A stretch of DNA of 64,000 nt from Elusimicrobiaceae bacterium (GTDB lineage: Bacteria > Elusimicrobiota > Elusimicrobia > Elusimicrobiales > Elusimicrobiaceae), in contig JAGCWX010000020.1 in assembly GCA_017961585.1 (NCBI GenBank), positions 86,310 through 150,309 of the forward strand, written 5' to 3'. The notes beneath the pieces were generated by a model. The model searched no databases. It had not been told where the DNA came from and saw nothing but the letters and a program-made list of their open reading frames with translations. Made by a program: the position numbers and the translations under genes. Position 1 is the stretch's first letter, and every line of letters begins with the position of its first letter. This document shows positions 15,973-26,319 of this stretch, piece by piece.

Positions 15973-17034
15973 ATGAGTAACGTATCTATGAAATCCATGC
16001 TGGAAGCTGGCGTGCATTTTGGCCACCAAACCTCCCGCTGGAACCCCAAAATGGGCCGCTTTATCTTCGGTGAAAGAAACGGCGTGCACATTTTAGACTT
16101 GCAAAAAACCGCTAAAGAACTGAAAAAGGCCTGTGCTTTTGTGAAAGAAGAAAGCAAAAAAGGCGCGAAATTTTTGTTCGTCGGTACCAAGAAACAAGCC
16201 CAAGAATCCATCAAAGCCGAAGCCGAACGCTGCGGTGCTTTCTGCATCAGCGAAAAATGGCTCGGTGGCACCTTGACCAACTTCCAAACCGTCAAGAAAT
16301 CCATTGAACGCATGAACGAACTGGAAAAATGGGAAACCTCGGGCGTGTTTAAAGCCATCTCCAAGAAAGAAGCCAGCCGCTTAACCAAAGAATTGGCCCG
16401 CTTGCAAAAACTCTTGGGTGGTATCCGCGATATGAAGGTACTGCCGGACGTGGTCTTTGTCATTGACCCGGTGGATACCATGGGCGCGGTGCGTGAATCG
16501 CACGTGCTGGGCATCCCGGTGGTTGCCGTGTGCGACACCAATGCCGACCCGGACTTGATTTCCTTGCCCATCCCCGGTAACGACGATGCTGCCCGCTCCA
16601 TTAAACTTTTCTGCGGGGCGATTGCAGACTCTATTTTAGAAGGCAGAAACGAAGCCAACTCCACCCAAGCGCAAGCCGAAACCCCGGCCGCTGAAAACCC
16701 GGCTATGGCACAAGCGTTTGAATCGGCCATGTTAGCCGCTGAAAAAGAAGCTACCGATGCCGAAATTCAAGAAGAAGTAAAAGTAGCCGAAGAAGTGGGC
16801 GAAGTGTTGGCTGAAAAAGATGCCGAAGTAAAAGCCGAAGAAAAGAAACCGGCTGCCAAAAAAACCGTAGCCAAAAAAACCACGGTAAAAAAAGCTGCCG
16901 ATAAAGAAGAAAAACCGGCTGCCAAAAAAACCACGGCCAAAAAAGCCGCCGATAAAGAAGAAAAACCGGCTGCCAAAAAAACCGCCGCTAAAAAAACTAC
17001 CGCTGCCAAAACCAAAAAAGCAGCTACCAAATAA
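15973..17034 (+). CDS. rpsB: 30S ribosomal protein S2 with long basic tail
   Basis: Residues 1-225 are a standard S2 ([52 protein letters not shown]). The protein then continues to 353 residues, about 110 more than usual: an acidic stretch (about 226-292) and a tail from about 293 built of repeated KPAAKKT and KKAADKEE units, resembling eukaryotic H1 or bacterial histone-like tails. The tail is in frame and codon use does not change. It may bind rRNA or DNA; this is inference. tsf follows. Confidence 0.95.
   Translation: MSNVSMKSMLEAGVHFGHQTSRWNPKMGRFIFGERNGVHILDLQKTAKELKKACAFVKEESKKGAKFLFVGTKKQAQESIKAEAERCGAFCISEKWLGGTLTNFQTVKKSIERMNELEKWETSGVFKAISKKEASRLTKELARLQKLLGGIRDMKVLPDVVFVIDPVDTMGAVRESHVLGIPVVAVCDTNADPDLISLPIPGNDDAARSIKLFCGAIADSILEGRNEANSTQAQAETPAAENPAMAQAFESAMLAAEKEATDAEIQEEVKVAEEVGEVLAEKDAEVKAEEKKPAAKKTVAKKTTVKKAADKEEKPAAKKTTAKKAADKEEKPAAKKTAAKKTTAAKTKKAATK
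16848..17031 (+). repeat. lysine/alanine coding repeats in rpsB
   Basis: Imperfect direct repeats of about 50-60 bp encode the KPAAKKT and [11 protein letters not shown] units of the S2 tail. Confidence 0.8.
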
Positions 17035-17040
17035 ATTTGG

Positions 17041-17066
17041 GTGGGAACCCCACGTGGGTTCCCCCT
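17041..17066 (+). promoter_or_regulatory. hairpin between rpsB and tsf
   Basis: GGGAACCCCAC/GTGGGTTCCC stem with one bulge and no T run after it. It may slow or partly stop transcription or protect the 3' end after rpsB. Confidence 0.45.
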
Positions 17067-17085
17067 CATAAAAAGGAGATTTATA

Positions 17086-17907
17086 ATGTCTTTAATGGAT
17101 GATATCAAAACCCTGCGCGACAAAACCGGCGCCGGTATGATGGACTGCAAAAAAGCGTTATTGGAATGCAATAACGATATGGAACAAGCCATCGTATATC
17201 TGCGCAAAAAAGGTTTAGCCGCTATGGCCAAACGCGCCGACCGCGAAACCAAAGAAGGCAGAGTGGCCGTTAAAACCGACGGTAAAAACTTTGCAATGGT
17301 TTACCTGGGCTGCGAAACCGACTTTGTAGCCAAGACCGACGGTTTTATCAACTTGGCTAACGCCTTGGCCGATTACGTATTGGCACACCCCGGCGTCAAT
17401 TACGATACCGACGAAACCATCAAAGCCAAAATTGCCGAAGAAGCCCCCAAATTCGGCGAGAACACCACCTTCAAGGGTGCCTATAACTGGACCCCGGCCG
17501 ACGGTGCTGTAATGGCTTACTACGTGCATAGCGACAACAAAAAGGCCTCCCTTTTAGAGATGGCTGTCTCCGGCAATGTAGACAAAACCAAAGCCGCCGA
17601 AATTGCCCGCGGCTTGGCCATGCACACCGTAGGGATGCAAACCGGTTGGATTAAAGCCGAGGACATTCCGCAAGAAGTCATTGATAAAGAACTGGATATT
17701 TACAAAACCCAGGCCTTAAACGAAGGCAAACCCGAGGCCGCCATTGCCAAGATGCTGCCCGGTAAAGTCAAAAAGTTTGCCAAAGAAAACTGCCTCTTGG
17801 AACAAGGTACGATTAAAGACAACAAAAAAACCGTTGCCGATTATCTAGCCGAAGAATCCAAAGCCCTGGGCGGCACGCTGACCGTAACGCGCTTTGTGCG
17901 TTTCTAA
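17086..17907 (+). CDS. tsf: elongation factor Ts
   Basis: A 273-residue EF-Ts, the guanine nucleotide exchange factor of EF-Tu. The N-terminus shows LRDKTGAGMMDCKKALLE, followed by MAKRADRETKEGRV and the ETDFVAK motif. A longer frame starts at 17041, but the ATG at 17086 has AAAGGAG upstream and gives the standard N-terminus; the longer form would translate the intergenic hairpin. rpsB-tsf is a nearly universal pair. Confidence 0.96.
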   Translation: MSLMDDIKTLRDKTGAGMMDCKKALLECNNDMEQAIVYLRKKGLAAMAKRADRETKEGRVAVKTDGKNFAMVYLGCETDFVAKTDGFINLANALADYVLAHPGVNYDTDETIKAKIAEEAPKFGENTTFKGAYNWTPADGAVMAYYVHSDNKKASLLEMAVSGNVDKTKAAEIARGLAMHTVGMQTGWIKAEDIPQEVIDKELDIYKTQALNEGKPEAAIAKMLPGKVKKFAKENCLLEQGTIKDNKKTVADYLAEESKALGGTLTVTRFVRF

Positions 17908-17924
17908 GCGTAAGCCCGAATGTG

Positions 17925-17959
17925 TTTTTCCCCCGGCCCCTACGGCCGGGGGTTTTTTG
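17925..17959 (+). terminator. terminator after tsf
   Basis: CCCCCGGCC/GGCCGGGGG stem followed by T6. Confidence 0.9.
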
Positions 17960-18013
17960 TGTGCGAACGGGAAATAATTTGCTATACTGTAAAAAACTTG
18001 CAAGGAGATTTCT

Positions 18014-18754
18014 ATGACCGCTAGCGACATTATGATTAAGTCCGACAATCCCAAAAAACGCGTTTTGCTCAAACTTTCCGGCGAGGCCCTTAGCACCGAA
18101 GGCCACCGCGGCATCAACCCGCAATCCTTAAAAGAAATTGCTGTGGAAATTGCCCAGGCCTACAAAAAAGCCGATTGCGAATTGACCATCGTCATTGGCG
18201 GTGGGAACATTTGGCGCGGCGTGCGCGACGGGGGCGGCGTGATTGATCGCGTCAATTCGGATAATATGGGTATGCTAGCTACCGTTATTAACGCCATTGC
18301 CTTGCAGTCCGCCATTGAAGATGCCGGCGTGCCCACACGCGTGCTGACTTCTATTAACATCTATCAATTGGCCGAGGCGTTTGTGCGCCGCAAAGCCATC
18401 CGCCACTTGCAAAAAGGGCGCATTGTCATTTTTGCGGGCGGAACCGGCAACCCCTACTTTACTACCGACAGTGCCGCCGCGTTGCGCGCCAGCGAAATCA
18501 ATGCAGACGTGCTGCTCAAAGCCACGCAAGTGGACGGCGTGTACGATGCGGACCCCAAGAAAAACCCGCAAGCCAAGCTCATCCACAAAATCACCTACGC
18601 CGACGCCATTGCCAAGCGCTTGCAATTTATGGACACAGCCGCCCTGGCCTTGTGTATGGAAAAGCAACTGCCCATCCAAGTGTTCAATTTGCACAAAAAA
18701 GGCAACATAGAAAAAGCATTGTGTGGCGAAGAAATAGGTACTGTAATTTATTAA
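18014..18754 (+). CDS. pyrH: UMP kinase
   Basis: A 246-residue amino-acid-kinase-fold protein that phosphorylates UMP. It shows RVLLKLSGEAL, VIGGGNIWRGV, FAGGTGNPYFTTDSAA and TQVDGVYDADPKKNP, all PyrH signatures. The N-terminus is about 14 residues longer than usual; AAGGAG supports the ATG used. It follows rpsB-tsf in the common order but has its own TGC-TATACT promoter (17983-17988) and is separated from tsf by a terminator. Confidence 0.95.
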   Translation: MTASDIMIKSDNPKKRVLLKLSGEALSTEGHRGINPQSLKEIAVEIAQAYKKADCELTIVIGGGNIWRGVRDGGGVIDRVNSDNMGMLATVINAIALQSAIEDAGVPTRVLTSINIYQLAEAFVRRKAIRHLQKGRIVIFAGGTGNPYFTTDSAAALRASEINADVLLKATQVDGVYDADPKKNPQAKLIHKITYADAIAKRLQFMDTAALALCMEKQLPIQVFNLHKKGNIEKALCGEEIGTVIY

Positions 18755-18767
18755 TTTACACCTATAA

Positions 18768-18803
18768 CAAAAAACCTGGGGCTCTAAAAACCCCAGGTTT
18801 TTT
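18768..18803. terminator. bidirectional terminator
   Basis: AAAACCTGGGG/CCCCAGGTTTT stem between convergent pyrH and the thioredoxin-CcdA gene. Confidence 0.88.
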
Positions 18804-18832
18804 GTGTAACAAAGTGTGATCCGATACACGCC

Positions 18833-20095
18833 TTAAAACATATTTTTAAGCAGAAGCACCAAGAGCCCTAAAAACACACCGCACAACAGCAGTTTCGTCA
18901 GCCCTAAGTGTTTTTTGAGGAAGTTATTAAACGCCGCAGATTCTTTGCCGCACAACGTCAGCACGAACACTAACACCAGCGGCAAAATAAACATCAAATT
19001 ATAGGTAAGCAAATAGAAAGCCGCCTTCCAAAAATGTTCGCCGGCTTGCTTTAAAATCACAATAATCGTGGGTAAATACACTTGCCCGGTGCACACGGCT
19101 TCCACACCCGATACTACAAACCCTACCACAAACGACGCGCCCAACAACCGCCACAGTGAGCTATGTTTATCCTTGAGGAAAAAGCGCATCACTTTGTGGA
19201 TATATTCCTTGTTGCTTTTGGAAAGTTGCAAGAGCATTTTTTCGGACTTTTTGGTGCGTTGATAAATAATAAAATCGTAACAGCACAGCACCAAGAAAAT
19301 GGCACACAGCACAATGGTCCCCCACTGCACCGCCAACGTAACGTAGTGAAACGCGCGCAAAGCGTACAAGAATTTAAACGCGCCAAAGCCCATCAGCACG
19401 TACGCCAAGAACACAGCAAAACAGTACGAAACCCCGACGACAATAATTTCTTTTTTCGTATACTTATACGCCGCCAAGAACGATACAAAAAACACAATCA
19501 CCGCAAACGCGCACGGGTTGATACCGTCCACCAACCCCGCGCCTACAATCGCCCAAAACGTGATTTGCCCAAAGAGCATTTGGTGCGCTTGCATAATTTC
19601 TTGCGCGGTGGAAGCTTGAGCAGGATTTTCCTGCGGCGCGGGAACTTCTTGCGCAGCGGGCGTTACGGGCTTTTGAACGGGCGCAGCAGGCGTGTCCACC
19701 TTGCCCGGCTGAGCCGGTTGCGCGGAGGGAATTTCTTGCGGTTGCGCGGCTAGCCAGGCCTGAGCAGCTTGGTCGGCCTGCGTGCCGATATCGGTGGGAT
19801 ATCCTTGCAGCAGCGTATCGCCCAAAAACAACGCCGGGATGCCCAGTTGTGCCTCCGGGTGTTTTTGCATTTTCACCATAAACAATACGTTGTTGGCTTC
19901 CTGCGTTAAATCGTAATCTTTCAGCTCAATTTGACCTTGGTATTTTTGGCGGAAGGATTCAATAAAGCCATCGTCTTTGAGGTGCCGGCAATGCGGGCAC
20001 GAGGGCGAAGTGAATAAAAATGCTTGCAACGGTTTTGCGCCGACCGGATAAGCAAGCGCTAAAACAAATAAAATCAGTAAAAAAAGACGTCTCAT
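18833..20095 (-). CDS. thioredoxin-like/CcdA-type fusion membrane protein
   Basis: A 420-residue protein. A signal segment is followed by a thioredoxin/glutaredoxin-like domain with SPSCPHC (CxxC, about residue 30), a Pro/Gln/Ala-rich linker (about 115-160), and a six-helix DsbD/CcdA-type membrane domain with the two helix cysteines in DGINPCAFAV and GVEAVCTGQVYLP. CcdA/DsbD proteins carry reducing power across the inner membrane. The likely role is reduction of periplasmic disulfides, possibly in competition with pilin disulfide formation; the target is unknown. The start at 20095 follows AGGA and gives a clean signal peptide; an in-frame upstream extension is rejected. Confidence 0.85.
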   Translation of the reverse strand: MRRLFLLILFVLALAYPVGAKPLQAFLFTSPSCPHCRHLKDDGFIESFRQKYQGQIELKDYDLTQEANNVLFMVKMQKHPEAQLGIPALFLGDTLLQGYPTDIGTQADQAAQAWLAAQPQEIPSAQPAQPGKVDTPAAPVQKPVTPAAQEVPAPQENPAQASTAQEIMQAHQMLFGQITFWAIVGAGLVDGINPCAFAVIVFFVSFLAAYKYTKKEIIVVGVSYCFAVFLAYVLMGFGAFKFLYALRAFHYVTLAVQWGTIVLCAIFLVLCCYDFIIYQRTKKSEKMLLQLSKSNKEYIHKVMRFFLKDKHSSLWRLLGASFVVGFVVSGVEAVCTGQVYLPTIIVILKQAGEHFWKAAFYLLTYNLMFILPLVLVFVLTLCGKESAAFNNFLKKHLGLTKLLLCGVFLGLLVLLLKNMF

Positions 20096-20185
20096 AAAAG
20101 GGTTCCTGGTTATATTATAGCTTTTTGGGTGGATACGCCGCCAGCAAATTCTTAAAAACAGGTAGAAAACCCCGACTAAAAAAAG

Positions 20186-20191
20186 TACAAT
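20186..20191 (+). promoter_or_regulatory. -10 box of leaderless lpxL-like gene
   Basis: TACAAT, then 6 nt (AAAAAT) to the ATG at 20198. No ribosome site. Confidence 0.6.
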
Positions 20192-20197
20192 AAAAAT

Positions 20198-21145
20198 ATG
20201 TCCGAAACGCGTTTTCAAAAAACCCCGGGGCATTACGTCCAATATTTGGGGCTCAAGTTTGCGTGTGCAATTTTGGTGCACTTGCCGTACCGATTTTCCG
20301 TCAATTTAAGCCGCAAAGCGGTAGGATACGCGCGCGTGTTTTTGCCCAACCGCTACAAACGTATGACCCGCGATATTTCCCGCGCCTTCCCGGAAAAATC
20401 CGTCCAAGAAATCAAACAAATTGCGTTGGAATCGTGGCAGAATATGGGGGCGATTGCGGCAGAATTTGTCCACCTGGCCAATGGGCTTTCGCTGGAAGAA
20501 TTTAAAAAGCATTGCCGTATTATCGGGGCCGAAAAACTAACCGCCGCGCAAGGCACTACCGGCGGCATTATCCACATTGGGCATTTTACCAATTGGGAAG
20601 CGTTTGGCTTGGCTGCGTCCATTTACGGGTTTGATAAAGCCGTGCTGGCTCAGCGCGTAGATAACCCCTATATTGACGAAGAAACCAACCGCCTGCGCAA
20701 CATTTATTCCGGCCGTACGTTCTACAGCAACCACGGCGAAGAACCCTTTTTTGCTTCTATGCGTTGGCTTAAACGCAAAAAAATTCTGGGGATTTTAATT
20801 GACCAAAGTGCCAGCTCCAGCGAAGTGTGGCTGCCCTTTTTGGGGCGTACAGCGGCGTTTTCACCCATCACGGCACTACTGGCTATTAAAATGCAGGTGC
20901 CCGTCTTCCCGGTGCAAGTATCACGCGATCAAGACGGCGTGCTTTTGTGCCGCGTGCTGGACCCGGTTCTCCCCCCCACGCAATACAGCATGGACAACGT
21001 ACGCCACTTGACCAACACACTTAAAACGTATTACGAAAATTGGGTCTATGCGGACCCGGCATCCTGGTTGTGGGCCCACAACCGCTGGAAACGCGAAGCC
21101 CAGGGCGAGGCCTACCTCAAAGACCACCCGGAGGAACGCCTATGA
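20198..21145 (+). CDS. lipid A acyltransferase (LpxL/LpxM type)
   Basis: A 315-residue protein with an N-terminal hydrophobic region and the acyltransferase motif HFTNWE (HX4E), plus GILIDQSASSSEVWLPFLG and a C-terminal W.HNRWK, matching the LpxL/HtrB family that adds secondary acyl chains to Kdo-lipid A at the inner membrane. It heads the LPS operon; gmhB overlaps its stop as ATGA. Which acyl chain or position is used cannot be told. Confidence 0.9.
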   Translation: MSETRFQKTPGHYVQYLGLKFACAILVHLPYRFSVNLSRKAVGYARVFLPNRYKRMTRDISRAFPEKSVQEIKQIALESWQNMGAIAAEFVHLANGLSLEEFKKHCRIIGAEKLTAAQGTTGGIIHIGHFTNWEAFGLAASIYGFDKAVLAQRVDNPYIDEETNRLRNIYSGRTFYSNHGEEPFFASMRWLKRKKILGILIDQSASSSEVWLPFLGRTAAFSPITALLAIKMQVPVFPVQVSRDQDGVLLCRVLDPVLPPTQYSMDNVRHLTNTLKTYYENWVYADPASWLWAHNRWKREAQGEAYLKDHPEERL

Positions 21146-21684
21146 CCAAGGCCATCTTCCTGGACCGGGACGGCACCCTGATTTACGAAAAACCGGGGGT
21201 TTATTTGTCCGACCCCAAGCAACTACGCCTTTATAAAAGCACTAAACCCGCCCTGGCTCTGCTATCCAAAAGCGGGTTTAAATTATTTATTGTGTCCAAT
21301 CAATCGGGCATTGGACGCGGGTATTTTACCGAGAAAGAAGTCAACGCCGTGCACGCGCATTTAAAAACCTTGCTCAAACCTGCGCGTATTGAAGAAATTG
21401 TTTTCTGCCCGCACGCGCCGGATGAACATTGTGCGTGCCGCAAACCACTGCCCAAAATGGGGCTGGATTTAATTAAAAAATATCACATTGATGCAGCGCA
21501 CTCGTATATGATTGGTGATAAAAAGGCCGACGTGGAATTTGGCAAAGCCCTGGGCTGCAAAACCGTACTGGTAACCACCGCCAACGGCAAACACCACTTG
21601 CAAAAATATCCCGCGTTGCGCCCCGACAAAATAGCCACCAATCTGCTAAATGCGGCTAAATTTATTGTGAAGGATTCTTTATGA
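21142..21684 (+). CDS. gmhB: heptose-1,7-bisphosphate phosphatase
   Basis: A 180-residue HAD phosphatase with FLDRDGTLIYE (nucleophile Asp), SNQSGIGRGYF, the zinc loop CPHAPDEHCACRKP and MIGDKKADVEFG. These fit GmhB, which removes the 1-phosphate or 7-phosphate step in ADP-heptose synthesis. Its start overlaps the acyltransferase stop (ATGA) and its stop overlaps the next start. The ATG at 21142 is chosen because it has GGAGG upstream and gives the standard N-terminus. The partner kinase gene lies downstream. Confidence 0.9.
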   Translation: MTKAIFLDRDGTLIYEKPGVYLSDPKQLRLYKSTKPALALLSKSGFKLFIVSNQSGIGRGYFTEKEVNAVHAHLKTLLKPARIEEIVFCPHAPDEHCACRKPLPKMGLDLIKKYHIDAAHSYMIGDKKADVEFGKALGCKTVLVTTANGKHHLQKYPALRPDKIATNLLNAAKFIVKDSL

Positions 21685-22853
21685 AAAAACTGTTTGTGCT
21701 GGGTATGCTAAGCACTTTGCTTTGTGCGTGTTATTGCCGCTGTACACAAACTACGGCCGCGCCGCAAGTGCAACCCCCGGCCGAGCAAACAACGCCCGCG
21801 GCTCAGCCCGCAGAGAACACCCCAGCTGCGCCTTCTACTCCGGCCGCAAAGCAAACTGCACCCGTTCAAACCGCGCCAACTTCCGCGCAAGCGCAACCCA
21901 AACCCGCAGCTGTTAAACCACAACCCACGGCCACTGCCGCTGCTACCGCCGCGACGGCCACAACGGCCGCCACGCAACCGACCGCAGCCGCTGAACCGGC
22001 AGCAGAAGAACCCCCGTCCGTGGAAACCTTGATTGCCAATTTGCGCGCCGGGCAAACCTTAAAAACCCCGGTGGCGGACCACGCCGTTTTCAAGAAAGAA
22101 GAACTGCTACCCACCACGGGGCGTTTGCTGGGGCCGCTTTCTTATGAGCCCATTTTGCCCGATACCACCCACGCGCCCTGGAGTAACGAAAGTCTCAAAT
22201 ATGGCGTTTATTATTCGTTTATAAAAGCGGGTACAGCATATATCAAAACGCGCGGTATCACCCAATACAATGGCCGCCAAGCGTATATGTTTCAAACGAC
22301 GGCGTTTTCGGCCAGTGTGATAGACTCGGTCTTTAAAGTGCGCGATGTAAACTACTCGTGGCTAGACGTAAAAGATTTGCACTCGTTGGGCTATTCGCAA
22401 AGTGTGCGCGAAGGCAATTACGTGCGCGATGAGTGGGTGATGTTTGACCCGGTCCAAAAACACTACTTTGGCGAGGTTCAAAAAAAGAAAGGCAAAAAAA
22501 CCATTTCCGGCACGATTACGCAAGAAGTGCTGGATATGCTTTCTTCGCTTTATTTTGTGCGCGCCAAACCCCTACAAGTTGGCAAAGACATCACTTTTGA
22601 TATCGTCAACCGTGAACAGCAATACCCGCTGGTCGTAAAGGTATTGGGGAAGGAAACCGTTAAAACCCAGGCCGGCAAGTTTAATTGCTGGGTGGTGGAA
22701 CCGCAATTTCGCGGGGAGGGCATTTTTGTGGCCAAAGGCAAAAGCTTAAAAGTATGGATTACTGATGACCAATATCGTATGCCCGTTAAAATGGAAGTGG
22801 AAGTATTTATTGGCAGTGTATCGGCCGAATTGTTGGAATACAAACGCAATTAA
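21681..22853 (+). CDS. DUF3108 lipoprotein
   Basis: A 390-residue protein with a lipoprotein-like signal (LLCAC, Cys near residue 17), a long Pro/Ala/Thr/Gln low-complexity segment to about residue 112, and a C-terminal DUF3108 domain (about 170-388; LKYGVYYSFIKAGTA, YSWLDVKDLHSLGYSQ, GKFNCWVVEP). DUF3108 proteins are envelope proteins of unclear role. The low-complexity part could span peptidoglycan. Overlap with gmhB (ATGA) ties it to the LPS operon, so a role in outer-membrane assembly is possible. Confidence 0.82.
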   Translation: MKKLFVLGMLSTLLCACYCRCTQTTAAPQVQPPAEQTTPAAQPAENTPAAPSTPAAKQTAPVQTAPTSAQAQPKPAAVKPQPTATAAATAATATTAATQPTAAAEPAAEEPPSVETLIANLRAGQTLKTPVADHAVFKKEELLPTTGRLLGPLSYEPILPDTTHAPWSNESLKYGVYYSFIKAGTAYIKTRGITQYNGRQAYMFQTTAFSASVIDSVFKVRDVNYSWLDVKDLHSLGYSQSVREGNYVRDEWVMFDPVQKHYFGEVQKKKGKKTISGTITQEVLDMLSSLYFVRAKPLQVGKDITFDIVNREQQYPLVVKVLGKETVKTQAGKFNCWVVEPQFRGEGIFVAKGKSLKVWITDDQYRMPVKMEVEVFIGSVSAELLEYKRN

Positions 22854-22881
22854 GCTATAATAAGGGAATACAGGAGTAACT

Positions 22882-23868
22882 ATGACCATTACAACCAAAC
22901 GCTTAAAAGAAATTCTAAAACAATTTAAAGGAAAAGAAATCATCGTAGTGGGAGATGTGATGCTGGACCACTTCATCAAGGGAGCTGTATCGCGTATTTC
23001 GCCGGAGGCCCCGGTGCCCGTGGTAGCCGTAAACAAAGAGTTCTTTGTAGCGGGCGGTGCCGGAAACGTGGCCGTCAACCTGGCTGCGCTGGGAGCTAAA
23101 CCGGTGATGGTTTCCGTCGTCGGCCCGGACCTGGGCGGTGAAATGCTAAAGAACATCATGCGCGAACACAACATCAACACCTACGGCGTTTGCGAAGATG
23201 CCGACCGACCCACCACCCAAAAAATCCGCGTGATGGCCGAACAACAACAAATTGTCCGCTACGACCGCGAGAGCAAAAAAATCATTTCCCCCGCGATTGC
23301 CGCACAGTGCATGAAAAGCTTTGATATGGCTATCAAAACCGCCAAAGGGGTCATCCTTTCCGACTACGGCAAAGGCATGCTTAGCGACCAAAACATCAAA
23401 ACCATTATTGATAAATGCCGCAAGAAAAACATCCCTGTCTGCGTGGACCCCAAAATTGATAATTTCAAAAAATATAAGAATATTACCTGTATGACCCCCA
23501 ACACCAAAGAGGCATGGGAAGGCGCCGGCGAATCACCCAAATCCGGCGAGAAAGAAATTGAAAAACTGGGGCAAAAGATTTTAAAAATGCTGCAGGCCGA
23601 TTCTATTTTAATCACCCGCAGCGCCGACGGGATGAGCTTGTTTGAAAAAGGCAAAAAAGCCACCACCACCATCCCCACCATGGCGCGCGAAGTGTACGAC
23701 GTTACCGGCGCCGGGGATACGGTCATTTCCGTTTTTACCTTGGCGTTAGCCGCCGGGTCCACGTTGCAGGAAGCGGCGGTACTTTCCAACCACGCGGCCG
23801 GCATTGTGGTGGGCAAATCCGGCACGGCTACGGCAACCGTGCAAGAAATTGAAAAGGTGCTCCCATGA
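22882..23868 (+). CDS. heptose-7-phosphate kinase (HldE kinase domain type)
   Basis: A 328-residue PfkB-family sugar kinase with VVGDVMLDHFIKG, RISPEAPVPVV, GGAGNVAVNLAALGA and the catalytic DVTGAGDTVIS. These are typical of the RfaE/HldE kinase domain that makes heptose-1,7-bisphosphate. The cytidylyl/adenylyltransferase half found in bifunctional HldE is absent and not nearby. It has AGGAG upstream and its own TATAAT box at the end of the preceding gene. kdsB overlaps its end as ATGA. Confidence 0.9.
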   Translation: MTITTKRLKEILKQFKGKEIIVVGDVMLDHFIKGAVSRISPEAPVPVVAVNKEFFVAGGAGNVAVNLAALGAKPVMVSVVGPDLGGEMLKNIMREHNINTYGVCEDADRPTTQKIRVMAEQQQIVRYDRESKKIISPAIAAQCMKSFDMAIKTAKGVILSDYGKGMLSDQNIKTIIDKCRKKNIPVCVDPKIDNFKKYKNITCMTPNTKEAWEGAGESPKSGEKEIEKLGQKILKMLQADSILITRSADGMSLFEKGKKATTTIPTMAREVYDVTGAGDTVISVFTLALAAGSTLQEAAVLSNHAAGIVVGKSGTATATVQEIEKVLP

Positions 23869-24608
23869 GCGAAGTTGTCATTGCGATTCCGGCACGGTAT
23901 GGGTCCACGCGTTTCCCCGGTAAAGTAGCAGCGCTGCTGGCCGGCAAACCCGTTATCCAACACGTGTATGAAGCGTGTAAAAAAACAAATTTAGGCCCGG
24001 TGGTTATTGCTACCGAAGATCAACGCGTGGTGGATATATGCGCTAAATTTGGGGCCCAAGCGGTGCTTACCAGTGCGGCTTGTCAAAGCGGTACGGACCG
24101 TATTTTTGAAGCCACCCGCGAGCTAAAAGCCAATTATATTATTAACGTGCAGGGCGACGAGCCGTTCATCCACCCCAAAACCGTTATCAGCATTGCCCGC
24201 TTGTTGCAAAAGGACCCCACGTGCGATATCGCCACCGCGGTCACAGCCACTACGGATGATGCTAAAATTGACAACCCCAACTGCGTCAAAGCGGTGCTGG
24301 GGAAAGACAAACGGGCGTTGTATTTTTCGCGCTCGCGCGTGCCGTTCAACCGTGAACCGTCCGCCGAGAATAAAGATTTTGTGTATTGGCACCACTGCGG
24401 CATTTACGGATACCGCAAAAGTGCATTGAAAAAATTTGTATCGCTGGCGCAAAGCCCGCTGGAAAAAATGGAAAAGCTGGAGCAACTACGCGCATTGGAA
24501 AACGGGTTGACCATTAAGTGTGTGCAGATTGAGCCCGCCGGCCCGGCCATTGACACGCCCGACGATTTAACCCGCGCAGAAGCGTATTACAAAGAACATT
24601 TTAACTAG
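23865..24608 (+). CDS. kdsB: CMP-Kdo synthetase
   Basis: A 247-residue nucleotidyltransferase with IPARYGSTRFPGK, ATEDQRV, INVQGDEPFI, SRSRVPFNR and GIYGYRKS, the KdsB set. It activates Kdo as CMP-Kdo for the LPS inner core. It overlaps the kinase gene by 4 nt and precedes pyrG; CTP from PyrG is its co-substrate, a sensible pairing. Confidence 0.95.
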   Translation: MSEVVIAIPARYGSTRFPGKVAALLAGKPVIQHVYEACKKTNLGPVVIATEDQRVVDICAKFGAQAVLTSAACQSGTDRIFEATRELKANYIINVQGDEPFIHPKTVISIARLLQKDPTCDIATAVTATTDDAKIDNPNCVKAVLGKDKRALYFSRSRVPFNREPSAENKDFVYWHHCGIYGYRKSALKKFVSLAQSPLEKMEKLEQLRALENGLTIKCVQIEPAGPAIDTPDDLTRAEAYYKEHFN

Positions 24609-26267
<1,659 letters not shown>

Positions 26268-26303
26268 TAAAAATCCCCGGGCACAAACCCGGGGATTTTT
26301 TTC
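26268..26303. terminator. bidirectional terminator
   Basis: AATCCCCGGG/CCCGGGGATT stem between convergent pyrG and pbpC. Confidence 0.9.
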
Positions 26304-26319
26304 GCTGGTACGTCAAACT

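Noticed and set aside
20096..20281. 62-residue extension of the thioredoxin-CcdA protein
   Set aside because: It overlaps the divergent lpxL-like gene and would bury the signal peptide; AGGA precedes the inner ATG.
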